Source: Sneathiella limimaris
Lineage (GTDB): Bacteria; Pseudomonadota; Alphaproteobacteria; Sneathiellales; Sneathiellaceae
Direction of reading: 5' to 3'
DNA: 64,000 nt
NCBI RefSeq assembly: GCF_012932565.1
Contig: NZ_JABBYJ010000002.1
Location: forward strand, 1 to 64,000
In this document: piece by piece, positions 28,880 to 36,951 of the stretch
Layout of the letters: the number at the start of each line of letters is the position of its first letter
Position numbering within the stretch: the first letter of the stretch is position 1
Notes under the pieces: generated by a model
The model's input: the letters and a program-made list of their open reading frames with translations, nothing else
What the model was told of the DNA's origin: nothing
The model's database searches: none
Position numbers and translations under genes: made by a program

Positions 28880-30136
28880 CTACCCCCAGCTTTCTGGATC
28901 AGCATGAATAGCGTTGCTCTTCTCTCGCTCTCGCGACAGAAAAGCTTTGAATTTCGGCCAAACATCTGCCTTTGACGTGATGCAGACTGTTGTAAAGTTC
29001 TTCTCTGAAAAATCATCGTATTTCTCGAGCATCGGTGTTCCCCAAGAAATTGTCCCTTCTGGTTTAATCTCACCATATCCAAAGAGGTTGCAAACCTCGC
29101 AAAGCTTGCCAGCCAAATCCAGCGTTCTTGGAATATCCTCCTGAAAATTATCTCCATCCGAACAATGAAATGCGTAAATATTCCAAAGGGATGGATCAAA
29201 TCTCTCATCAATAATATCAAGGGCTTTTTGATAGCCGGATGAAATCATAGTTCCCCCGGATTCTCCCTTGTGAAAAAAGTCGTCTTCACTGACTTCTTTC
29301 GCCGCTGAGTCATGCGCGATAAACACGAGTTCCGTGTTCCGGTATTTTAGTCGGACAAACTGGTAAAGAAGGAAAAAGAAGCTTCTTGCCAAGTATTTTT
29401 TCAGCACCGTCATGGAACCAGATGTATCCATAATACACATCACCACCGCATTGCTCTCATAACGGATATCCGGTTTATGTCTGTGGTAGCGAAAATCCCT
29501 TTGATTAAATGGAAAACGTTCTTTTTCTTCAACTTCGAGCGGATCGACTATCGCCTCTGCATCCTCGGTTCGGGCTGCTTCCAATTTTTGATGGACAAAT
29601 TTGCGACGGAGGCGACTTTTCGCCGTCTTCTTCTTATCCAGGTGGGCCCGTATTCCGACCCGTTTAGTCCCACTTCGTTTATGGGTATACTCCGCTTCGA
29701 TAGCTCTTAACGGTTTACTCTCAAGATCTGGTAACTCGAGATCTTCAAACATCAACTCAATCAACTCATCAAGCGTAACGTCTGTCTCGTAATAGTCATC
29801 GCCAGGCTGATTACCTGCCTCACCCTCACCTGGCTTGCTGCCGTCGCCATCCTGATCAACCTTACCAACAATCTGCCCCTCCTCAGTCCCCCCATTTCCC
29901 TGGGCAACACGAGGTTGGTTCTGACCATAGATAAAGCGATATTCTTTAATTCCACGAATTGGAATTTTGATGATTTGGTCTGAAGCGCGACCAATGATCG
30001 ACTGCTCCGAAATTACATCTGCGACATTCTCTTTTAAAACCTCCCGCAGTTTCTCTTTATGCCGCTGCCGATCCCCAGATGAGCGATCAGACTGTAGACT
30101 GTCAGAAGGCGAATAAGGGCGGAAAATAGCACCCAT
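28880..30136 (-). CDS. yeaH: YeaH/YhbH family protein (DUF444) with VWA domain
   Basis: The 418-residue protein has a charged N-terminal half with several acidic, glycine-rich linkers (about 80-125) and a C-terminal VWA domain with an intact MIDAS motif DTSGSM (about 241-246). It matches E. coli YeaH and Bacillus YhbH, partners of the PrkA kinase. I place the start at 30136, where AAGGAG stands seven bases before ATG; a nine-residue longer frame reaches back into prkA without a ribosome site. It lies 14 bases after the prkA stop and is clearly in its operon. Confidence 0.92.
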   Translation of the reverse strand: MGAIFRPYSPSDSLQSDRSSGDRQRHKEKLREVLKENVADVISEQSIIGRASDQIIKIPIRGIKEYRFIYGQNQPRVAQGNGGTEEGQIVGKVDQDGDGSKPGEGEAGNQPGDDYYETDVTLDELIELMFEDLELPDLESKPLRAIEAEYTHKRSGTKRVGIRAHLDKKKTAKSRLRRKFVHQKLEAARTEDAEAIVDPLEVEEKERFPFNQRDFRYHRHKPDIRYESNAVVMCIMDTSGSMTVLKKYLARSFFFLLYQFVRLKYRNTELVFIAHDSAAKEVSEDDFFHKGESGGTMISSGYQKALDIIDERFDPSLWNIYAFHCSDGDNFQEDIPRTLDLAGKLCEVCNLFGYGEIKPEGTISWGTPMLEKYDDFSEKNFTTVCITSKADVWPKFKAFLSREREKSNAIHADPESWG

Positions 30137-30150
30137 TTCAGCTCTCCTTT

Positions 30151-30933
30151 CTAATCCTTCCAAAGATGATTGGCGGCATACTTCAGAACTATATCTGCTG
30201 AAAATTCGGTATAGCCCCGCTCCAACATATTTTCGACAAGCGCGTTGAACTTATCCTGCTGATCTTCATCCCGGGTTCTTGCCTTAGTAATAATCCGGCT
30301 GATGTCCCTGACAGATTCCATCAGTTTCTTTTCAATCGCCTCTCGCAATGGATCGTAACTTTTATAATCCACTTTCTTGCCGCGCCGACCAACTGACCAG
30401 AGGTATGAAATCACCTCTTGACGGAAACCATCTACAGAAGAGCCAATTATCGCGATTTGTTCTTCAATATTTTTCAGGAAATTTTCGTCAGGCTCCATCT
30501 CATCGCTGGAGTTTCGATCTTTCAAAGTGGTTTTATTTACGTAGGCCTCGGCATGATCCAAATAATTCTGGAACAGAGTTTCCGCCTGTTCCTCGTAGGC
30601 ATAGACAAATGCTTTGGTGATTTCTTTTTCTAAAATCTCCAGATAGGCCTTGTGGATGACGTCTTGCAACAGCTCCAGATAGTATTTGCGCACATCATCC
30701 GCAAACTCCATTTCCTTGACCATTTTAATCATGACATCGCGGATATGAATTGGTGTAATTCCATCCACACTATCCGTTAGCGCCGTGTCAATCGCCTTCA
30801 TAATGAAACGCGGGGAAATCCCACTCATTCCCTCATTAAGCGCGTCTTCCTTCAGTTCCTGAAGGTCAATTTTCTTGGTACGGCCTTTTTCAACAACGTC
30901 CTCACCATTATAGAGACGCATCTTGGTGACCAC
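30151..30933 (-). pseudogene. prkA: PrkA serine kinase, C-terminal part after an in-frame TAA
   Basis: This 260-residue frame is the C-terminal 40 percent of PrkA, beginning at the KMRLYNGE segment that is normally continuous with the preceding kinase core. It is in the same reading frame as the upstream part, and the region between is only a TAA (30949-30951) and five sense codons (SPKCD). A GTG at 30933 could restart translation, but no Shine-Dalgarno precedes it. The coding quality is high to the end, so the damage is recent, is a sequence error, or is tolerated. The product alone would lack the AAA+ module. Confidence 0.85.
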
Positions 30934-30948
30934 ATCGCATTTTGGAGA

Positions 30949-32085
30949 TTATTCAAGCCTGCTCATGATCGCGAACATGGCTGCGACCTCCAAGGTGTGA
31001 GGTGCGATATGAGACTTAAAGCCCGAGCGTCCTAGCATTTTCTCATAAATCTGGATCTCTTCATTAAGTCGCAAATTATAGGGCACTCTAACAGTGACAA
31101 TTCGGTCCAGAATTGCCTCGTTTGTGTGATCAGCCTTGAACCTTCGCCATTCCGCCTCGTTTGAATGAGCCAAAATCACGCAATCCACATAAATGGTTCC
31201 ATGGCGACCAGGCGCCGGTACGAACTTTTCCTGTGTAGCCGTAATAATTGAATGGAGATATTCAGTTTCGTTCTTGAAAACCTCAATAAATTCGACAATC
31301 CCCCGGTTTCCTGCGTTAAAAGCACCATTGAGATCAAGAACCCGCGGATCCCCTTCAGAATACTGATCCAGTTTTGAGATATCCTCAGAACCGATCAGAA
31401 CGGATGTATCCTGATTATTGGGATCCACGGGTGGAACGACAGCAATCCCCCTGCGATGCATTCTGGAAAAGGTACTTGTTGTTACTGGGAATTTTTCATA
31501 CTTACCATCGAACTCATGCTCAAGGCGGTGACGACAAACAGGACACAATTCACCCTCGATCTGCACATCCAGCATTTCGTTAAATTTCTCACGAAGAGGA
31601 CGCGGAATTAAGTGAAGGGGTTCCTCTCTGATAGGGCAGCCCTCTATCACATAAATTGGTGGCGCTTCAGTCAGTTTGCGTTTCAAATGTTCGGAAATTG
31701 AGCTTTTACCGGCACCTACGGGCCCCATTAGGTAAAGAACTTGCCGGCTTTCTTCACCCTTCATTGCAGCGGCGTGGAAGTATCGGACAATTTTTTCAAG
31801 TGCAGGCTCAACACCAAAAAATTCATTTTTAAAGAAGTTATACATCTTGGGTGGTGTGTCCCCCCACAGCTTCAAACTTCTCGCGCTGTCGTCCATTTCC
31901 TCTGCTGGAACCATCCCGGTCCCTGCGATAACATCATACATATGCTTATGAGAGAGGGCGTATATTTCTGGAGTTTCCCGAACAAGTTCCAGATAGTCCA
32001 AAAACGTTCCGCTCCAACTCTGATTTTTACGATCTTCGTGGTCTTTGTTGATAATCTCCCTAAAGTCTTCTTTCTTGCGTGGCAT
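30949..32085 (-). CDS. prkA: PrkA serine protein kinase / AAA+ protein, N-terminal part, cut by in-frame stop
   Basis: PrkA is a roughly 640-residue cytoplasmic AAA+ protein with kinase or protease activity, acting with YeaH and SpoVR in stress responses. This 378-residue part has the Walker A GPVGAGKSS (about 121-129), a CPVCRHRL element, VILAHSNEAEWRRF (Walker/sensor region) and ends MSRLE followed by TAA where the family continues. Joined to the downstream part it gives the expected full length of about 640. I start at the ATG 32085 with GGAG eight bases upstream; a TTG at 32109 is less likely. The AAA+ module is complete, but the C-terminal kinase-like region is missing. Confidence 0.88.
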   Translation of the reverse strand: MPRKKEDFREIINKDHEDRKNQSWSGTFLDYLELVRETPEIYALSHKHMYDVIAGTGMVPAEEMDDSARSLKLWGDTPPKMYNFFKNEFFGVEPALEKIVRYFHAAAMKGEESRQVLYLMGPVGAGKSSISEHLKRKLTEAPPIYVIEGCPIREEPLHLIPRPLREKFNEMLDVQIEGELCPVCRHRLEHEFDGKYEKFPVTTSTFSRMHRRGIAVVPPVDPNNQDTSVLIGSEDISKLDQYSEGDPRVLDLNGAFNAGNRGIVEFIEVFKNETEYLHSIITATQEKFVPAPGRHGTIYVDCVILAHSNEAEWRRFKADHTNEAILDRIVTVRVPYNLRLNEEIQIYEKMLGRSGFKSHIAPHTLEVAAMFAIMSRLE

Positions 32086-32260
32086 GTAAATCACTCCGTC
32101 CTGTGACAACTCAACTTATGCCAATTCTGGCATATGCTCATGTTAACGAAGTGCTCTAATTTAGAATTAAATCAAGTATGAGGCGGCAAAATTTTTATTT
32201 AGCCGCACATCACAAACATTTGAATTTATTAAATTATTTATGACGTAAATTGAAAATGAG

Positions 32261-32291
32261 AAAAATGTGACGATCATTACAGATCGTCACA
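32261..32291 (-). terminator. Rho-independent terminator of the tdh-kbl operon
   Basis: On the minus strand TGTGACGATC and GATCGTCACA form a perfect ten-bp stem with a six-base loop (32266-32291), followed by five T. It is 25 bases past the kbl stop. The remaining 120 bases up to the prkA start are A/T-rich and presumably hold the prkA promoter. Confidence 0.9.
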
Positions 32292-32316
32292 CACCAGTAA
32301 ATTGCGAGTTTGAAGG

Positions 32317-33510
32317 TCAGGCTAATCCGGAGTTTTCCAGACATTTTTTCAGTGTGATGGCAACCTCTTCCAATTGTTCTTTGCTATGCGCACGAGATAC
32401 CTGGAAACGCAGGCGCGCTTCCCCTTCAGGCACAACGGGAAATCCAAATCCAGTAACGAAAATACCCTCTTTGAGTAATTCGCCTGCAATACGAATTGCA
32501 GTTGAAGTCTCACCCAATATCACAGGGACGATGGCACTATCCCCCTCCAGAGGAGACAATCCCAACTCTCTCAGGTAATTTCGAAACCATCCTGCCTTCT
32601 CTTGAAGGGCAGCAACCCACTCTGGATGAGATTTCAGTAGCTCTATAGATTTGAGACCCGCAGCCGCCACAGATGGAGGAAGAGCATTTGAAAACAAATG
32701 AGGCCGGGATTTCTGGATCAATGTTTCAGTAACTGCCTTGGGTCCTGCGACAAATCCGCCAGTTCCTGCCCCCAATGCTTTACCAAGCGTTCCCGTAAAA
32801 ATATCAATTTGATCCAATACGCCGAAATGTTCTGCGACACCAAGGCCAGTTGCCCCCAGAACGCCAAGACCATGGCTATCATCCAAGACAATTAAGGCGT
32901 CATACTCCTCAGCCAGTTTGACAACCTGATCGAGGGGTGCAATGTCCCCCTCCATTGAGAAAACACCATCCGTAACGATGATCCGACTGGGTGAGCCTGA
33001 ATATTCTTTTAGCAACCGTTCCAAATCTGCCATATCAGAATGACTATAGACCTTGCGGACAACTCCTTTTCCTGTCGCCCTAATACCATCGATCAAACTG
33101 GCATGATTTAACTCATCTGAAAGGATCACGTCCCCCTCCCCGCAGATGGCTGCGAAGAGACCCGTATTCGCGGCCCAACAGGATGAGTAGGTCAATGCAG
33201 CTTCTGTTCCATGCAAATCTGCCAAGGCAGCTTCAAGTCGCTGGTGGATATCTTGCGTGCCACAAATAAACCGCACAGAGGCAGTGCTAGCACCATAATC
33301 AAGCAAGGCACCTCTCGCTGCCTCGACGACCTCTGGATGATTTGCCAATCCCAGATAATCATTTGAAGACAGAAGGGATACCCCTTCTTTCCCTTCCAAC
33401 TTGATCTGGGCACCGATCGGACCTTCAATTGACTTCAAGTGCTTATAAGTACCACTAGTTTCCGCCGCTTTCAGGTTATCTGATAAACGATCGAGTAATT
33501 GATTGCTCAT
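32317..33510 (-). CDS. kbl: Glycine C-acetyltransferase (2-amino-3-ketobutyrate CoA ligase)
   Basis: A 397-residue alpha-oxoamine synthase using PLP. Conserved elements are NDYLGLANHPEV, HQRLEAALADLHG, DELNHASLIDG, the PLP-phenol Asp-His in LDDSHGLGVLG and the Schiff-base Lys in FTGTLGKALG. It splits 2-amino-3-ketobutyrate with CoA to glycine and acetyl-CoA. BioF is the nearest alternative, but the ATG overlaps the stop of threonine dehydrogenase (ATGA), which fixes the role in threonine catabolism. Confidence 0.93.
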   Translation of the reverse strand: MSNQLLDRLSDNLKAAETSGTYKHLKSIEGPIGAQIKLEGKEGVSLLSSNDYLGLANHPEVVEAARGALLDYGASTASVRFICGTQDIHQRLEAALADLHGTEAALTYSSCWAANTGLFAAICGEGDVILSDELNHASLIDGIRATGKGVVRKVYSHSDMADLERLLKEYSGSPSRIIVTDGVFSMEGDIAPLDQVVKLAEEYDALIVLDDSHGLGVLGATGLGVAEHFGVLDQIDIFTGTLGKALGAGTGGFVAGPKAVTETLIQKSRPHLFSNALPPSVAAAGLKSIELLKSHPEWVAALQEKAGWFRNYLRELGLSPLEGDSAIVPVILGETSTAIRIAGELLKEGIFVTGFGFPVVPEGEARLRFQVSRAHSKEQLEEVAITLKKCLENSGLA

Positions 33511-34565
33511 TGCAGAACTCCTGTTTTCAGGCTTTTGAAATCCAGCACAACTTTACCGCAAGCCCCTTCTTCCATCAGCTTAAAGCCAGTATCGAAATCT
33601 CTGGCAGGTAAGGTGTGCGTAATCACCTTATCAATCAGTTCGGGGTTTTTCAGCATAAACGCCTCCACCTGATACCAGGTTTCATACATACGCCGACCGG
33701 TTACACCCAGCAGGCTAATACCTTTCATTACAACCTTGCCACCAAGATCCAGCTCAACAGGACCACCAGGGATCCCTAAAAGCGCAACAGTCGCACCGGG
33801 CGCAGCGATTTCCAATGCGTCGTTCAAGGCCCGGCCGTTACCACTAACCTCCAGCACAACATCAGGACCATGCCCATTCGTTAAATCCAGGATATCTGAT
33901 TTACAGGTTTCGTGCCGCGGATTGACAACAAGATCTATGTCGAGGCTTCTAGCAATCGCCGATCTAGCCTGGTTCGGCTCCTGCACTGAAACAGTTCTGG
34001 CACCGTGCGCTTTTGCAATTGCCGCTGCAAACAGGCCAATAGGACCGCCGCCAACAATCAAAACATCTTTCGCCGTAACCTTGGCTGTTGCCACCATGTG
34101 CATTGCGTTGCCAACCGGATCGAAAACAGCGGCATGCTCATCCGGAATTGCAGCCGGCACCTTCCATAGATTTGTGGCAGGAACCAAGACTTGTTCAGCA
34201 AAAGCACCAGCCCGATCAACACCAATAATCTCGGTTTTTTCGCAGATATGCGCATTTCCCGTCCGACAAAGTGTGCATTGACCGCAGGCAATATGACACT
34301 CGGCGGAAACCCGCTCCCCAACTTCAAAGCCACTGACTTCTTCGCCAATAGCGCTGATAACACCGACAAATTCATGCCCGATTGTCATGGGTGTTCGGAT
34401 ACGGCCAGATGACCAGCTATCCCATTGGTAAATATGAAAATCAGTTCCACAAATACCAGCAGCAATGACATCTACCATAACCATACCGCGGCCTGGCTTT
34501 TCAAGAGCTGGCTGGTCACTGGACCAGATCCCATATTCCGCTTTGGCTTTGGCTATCGTAAACAT
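33507..34565 (-). CDS. tdh: L-threonine 3-dehydrogenase
   Basis: A 352-residue zinc alcohol dehydrogenase family member. Catalytic zinc ligands are Cys in GICGTD and the GHE motif; four cysteines around residues 94-110 (CGQCTLCRTGNAHIC) bind structural zinc; GGGPIGLFA binds NAD. It oxidises threonine to 2-amino-3-ketobutyrate. First gene of the tdh-kbl pair, 93 bases from the divergent XRE-cupin gene. The leader contains one of two matching operator sites, so the regulator very likely controls it. Confidence 0.94.
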   Translation of the reverse strand: MFTIAKAKAEYGIWSSDQPALEKPGRGMVMVDVIAAGICGTDFHIYQWDSWSSGRIRTPMTIGHEFVGVISAIGEEVSGFEVGERVSAECHIACGQCTLCRTGNAHICEKTEIIGVDRAGAFAEQVLVPATNLWKVPAAIPDEHAAVFDPVGNAMHMVATAKVTAKDVLIVGGGPIGLFAAAIAKAHGARTVSVQEPNQARSAIARSLDIDLVVNPRHETCKSDILDLTNGHGPDVVLEVSGNGRALNDALEIAAPGATVALLGIPGGPVELDLGGKVVMKGISLLGVTGRRMYETWYQVEAFMLKNPELIDKVITHTLPARDFDTGFKLMEEGACGKVVLDFKSLKTGVLQ

Positions 34566-34587
34566 TTTTTCAATCTCACTAGCAATT

Positions 34588-34644
34588 GGATAAAAATCCA
34601 GTATAATGGAAAAATTGTCCGTACAATATATTGGATTTTTATCC
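34588..34644. promoter_or_regulatory. Paired operators between tdh and the XRE-cupin regulator
   Basis: GGATAAAAATCC (34588-34599) and GGATTTTTATCC (34633-34644) are exact reverse complements and each is itself nearly palindromic (GGAT/ATCC). A weaker relative GGAAAAATTGTCC lies between them (34608-34620), and ATTGT/ACAAT flank CCGT at 34614-34627. A TATACT -10 for tdh can be placed at 34600-34605 and a TTTATC -10 for the regulator inside the second site. The layout fits a regulator binding both sites to control both genes. Confidence 0.75.
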
Positions 34645-34658
34645 TGTCAACAGGAAAT

Positions 34659-35234
34659 ATGACTGAAAAAGCTTTTGCCACACCAACGGTCGGAAAAACC
34701 GTAAATCGTCTTCGAAAACAAAAACAGCTCACACTGGACCAACTGGCCAGTCAGTGTGGTGTTTCCAAGTCTATGTTATCACAGATAGAGCGGAATGAGA
34801 CCAATCCTACCCTTGCCATTGTCTGGCGATTGGCAGATGCACTGGGTCAAACTATTGATGATCTCATTCGCGGGGAAGAAGGCGAGACAAGCCTTTCAAT
34901 TGTTGGCGGTTCATCAATCCCTATCCTGCATGATCCCAATGGGACTTATACATTGACAGTCCTTAGCCCAGCTGATCTCGTGAATAATATTGAATGGTAT
35001 GAGCTTTCATTGGAGCCGGGTGGAATTTTGGACTCAGAACCTCACCCTGCCCGAACAATGGAGCATCTAACAGTACTGGAAGGTGAGGTTGAAGTAAAAT
35101 GTGGCCGTGAGGTTGGTGCCGTTAAGTCAGGCGAAACCGCCCGCTATGGAGCTGACCAACCCCATTACATCAAAAATAAAACCAAAAAGGTGGCGAGAGC
35201 TCTTCTCGTCATGATGATGGGCGGCACGACCTAA
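34659..35234 (+). CDS. XRE-family regulator with C-terminal cupin domain
   Basis: A 191-residue protein: a helix-turn-helix (about 10-70) including LDQLASQCGVSKSMLSQIE, then a cupin (about 110-185). In this class the cupin binds a small ligand and controls DNA binding. The start ATG at 34659 follows AGGAA; a longer frame starting at 34425 would run through tdh and the operators and is rejected. Divergent from tdh, so the most likely job is to control threonine catabolism in response to threonine, glycine or a related compound. Confidence 0.9.
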   Translation: MTEKAFATPTVGKTVNRLRKQKQLTLDQLASQCGVSKSMLSQIERNETNPTLAIVWRLADALGQTIDDLIRGEEGETSLSIVGGSSIPILHDPNGTYTLTVLSPADLVNNIEWYELSLEPGGILDSEPHPARTMEHLTVLEGEVEVKCGREVGAVKSGETARYGADQPHYIKNKTKKVARALLVMMMGGTT

Positions 35235-35240
35235 TTCAGA

Positions 35241-36521
35241 TTACAAAATCAGGATCGCCCGGAAATCATTGACGTTCGTCCGGGTTGGGCCGGTCTTGAC
35301 CAAGTATCCCAGCTTCTCAAAAAAGCTGTAAGCATCGTGACGCTCCAGATATTCCCGAATTGAAAGCCCCTCTTCTTCTGCTTTTTCATAAAGACCCGGA
35401 TTGAGAAGAGCACCTGCATTATCTTCTGTTCCATCAATACCATCTGTATCAGCTGCCAGCGCAAATACATTCTCCATTGGTCCCAATGCATCTGCAAGAG
35501 CAAGCAGAAATTCAGCGTTTCGGCCGCCCCTACCGGGTGTTTCAGTCGATCGGACTGTAACGGTTGTTTCACCGCCAGATAAGATTACACAGGGCTTCGG
35601 CAATGGCTGATCATAATCATTCTCTTGCCGGACAATTGCAGCGTGGACTTTAGCGACATCTTTCGCCTCTCCCTCCAGCTGATCACCAAGAACGACAGGT
35701 GTAATTCCAAGGGAACGCGCATAAATAGCCGTTTCCTGCAATATATCCTGTGGGATGGTCATCATATGAGCATCTGAAGACTGAAAGGCAGGATGATCCT
35801 TTGACGGAGGCTCGGCCGCTTCTGTTTCCAGATGAACTGCCACATCAGCAGGTATGTCGATCTGGTATTTTTTAAGGATTGCTTTTGCATCCGCTACAGT
35901 TGTCAGATCCGGCACTGTAGGCCCCGATGCAATAACCGATGGATCATCACCAGGCACATCCGAGATCATATAAGTCACTACTTTAGCTGGGTACGCGGAA
36001 ACGGCCAAACGCCCACCTTTAATGCTGGAGAGTTTCTTTCGAACAGTGTTCATCTCACTGATATCTGCACCGGAGGCTAGCAAAGCTTTGTTGACAGCCT
36101 TTTTGCTTTCCAGGCTAACGCCGTCTGCCGGCAAGGCGAGAAGCGAAGATCCGCCACCGGAAATCAGCACGATGACAAGATCATCCTCGGTAAGGTCGGA
36201 GACTTGCGCCAGAATTTTCTCAGCTGCTTTTTGACCGGCTTCATCCGGCACAGGATGTCCTGCCTCAACAACTTCAATTTTTTCAAGGGGCAAGCCATGG
36301 GCGTAGCGAGTAATCACTACTCCTTCAAGCGGGCCATGTGCCCAGTTTTTCTCAATAACTTCTGCCATGGAGGCTGCCGCTTTTCCAGCGCCAACCACAA
36401 TCGTTCTGCCTGAAACAGGTTCAGGGAGAGGCATTTTTTCCGCAGAAGGATAAGCAGTCGTAACCGCCAGTCGGAAGAGCGATAAAAGAAACTCTTCAGG
36501 TGCTAAAATATCGTCAGTCAC
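35241..36521 (-). CDS. gckA: Glycerate 2-kinase (MOFRL family)
   Basis: A 426-residue protein with the N-terminal DUF4147 glycerate kinase domain (VGAGKAAASMAEVIE near 43-57, LISGGGSSLLALP near 118-130) and the C-terminal MOFRL domain ending LVKTGPTRTNVND. It phosphorylates glycerate to 2-phosphoglycerate; older annotations call it hydroxypyruvate reductase TtuD. The likely start is GTG without a clear ribosome site. It converges with the XRE regulator, seven bases apart. The glycine made by Kbl could reach glycerate by serine and hydroxypyruvate, a plausible metabolic link. Confidence 0.88.
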   Translation of the reverse strand: MTDDILAPEEFLLSLFRLAVTTAYPSAEKMPLPEPVSGRTIVVGAGKAAASMAEVIEKNWAHGPLEGVVITRYAHGLPLEKIEVVEAGHPVPDEAGQKAAEKILAQVSDLTEDDLVIVLISGGGSSLLALPADGVSLESKKAVNKALLASGADISEMNTVRKKLSSIKGGRLAVSAYPAKVVTYMISDVPGDDPSVIASGPTVPDLTTVADAKAILKKYQIDIPADVAVHLETEAAEPPSKDHPAFQSSDAHMMTIPQDILQETAIYARSLGITPVVLGDQLEGEAKDVAKVHAAIVRQENDYDQPLPKPCVILSGGETTVTVRSTETPGRGGRNAEFLLALADALGPMENVFALAADTDGIDGTEDNAGALLNPGLYEKAEEEGLSIREYLERHDAYSFFEKLGYLVKTGPTRTNVNDFRAILIL

Positions 36522-36537
36522 AGTTTAGGCTCAGGCT

Positions 36538-36933
36538 TTACTCTTCTTCATACTTGGGTAGATCATCATGGATATCATAGTAATCTCCCTTAGAGCCAAC
36601 AAAGATATGGCTGGCCGAACGAATACCCGTGGGCTCCTCAAGACAGCCTGCTGTAATGCTCATTGTTTGGGGCCTATTTAGCTCAAAAAAGAACATACTG
36701 GCACCGCAAGTTTTACAAAAACCACGCTTCGCGATGTCTGAGGATTGATACCAGGTCAAGCCATCGTCTTTGATGAAATTGAGACCTTCCATAGGTGCGG
36801 TCGTATAAGCAACCGCATCTCCGTGAAATTTCCGGCACATCTTGCAATGACAAACAATGGGATCCCGCATATCTCCCTGAATTTCAAACGAAACTTCACC
36901 GCAGAGACAGCCTCCTCTTACAACTTTGGTCAC
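36538..36933 (-). CDS. GFA family (glutathione-dependent formaldehyde-activating-like) protein
   Basis: A 131-residue zinc protein with the complete family pattern GGCLCGEV, VCHCKMCRKFHG and CKTCGASMFF, six or more cysteines binding two zinc ions. The family includes a protein that binds glutathione and formaldehyde, but most members have no proven role. A GTG start follows GGGGGAAAG. It lies between a molybdopterin oxidoreductase and glycerate kinase on the same strand. Confidence 0.88.
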   Translation of the reverse strand: MTKVVRGGCLCGEVSFEIQGDMRDPIVCHCKMCRKFHGDAVAYTTAPMEGLNFIKDDGLTWYQSSDIAKRGFCKTCGASMFFFELNRPQTMSITAGCLEEPTGIRSASHIFVGSKGDYYDIHDDLPKYEEE

Positions 36934-36951
36934 CGCTGTCTTTCCCCCTAT

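Noticed and set aside
30931-30951. Frameshift in prkA
   Set aside because: The two halves are in the same frame; only a stop codon separates them.
32317-33510. BioF (8-amino-7-oxononanoate synthase) instead of Kbl
   Set aside because: The ATGA overlap with threonine dehydrogenase makes glycine C-acetyltransferase far more likely, and no biotin genes are nearby.
34425-34658. N-terminal extension of the XRE-cupin gene (78 extra residues)
   Set aside because: It runs antisense through tdh and across the operators, lacks a ribosome site and has no family resemblance; the ATG at 34659 has AGGAA.
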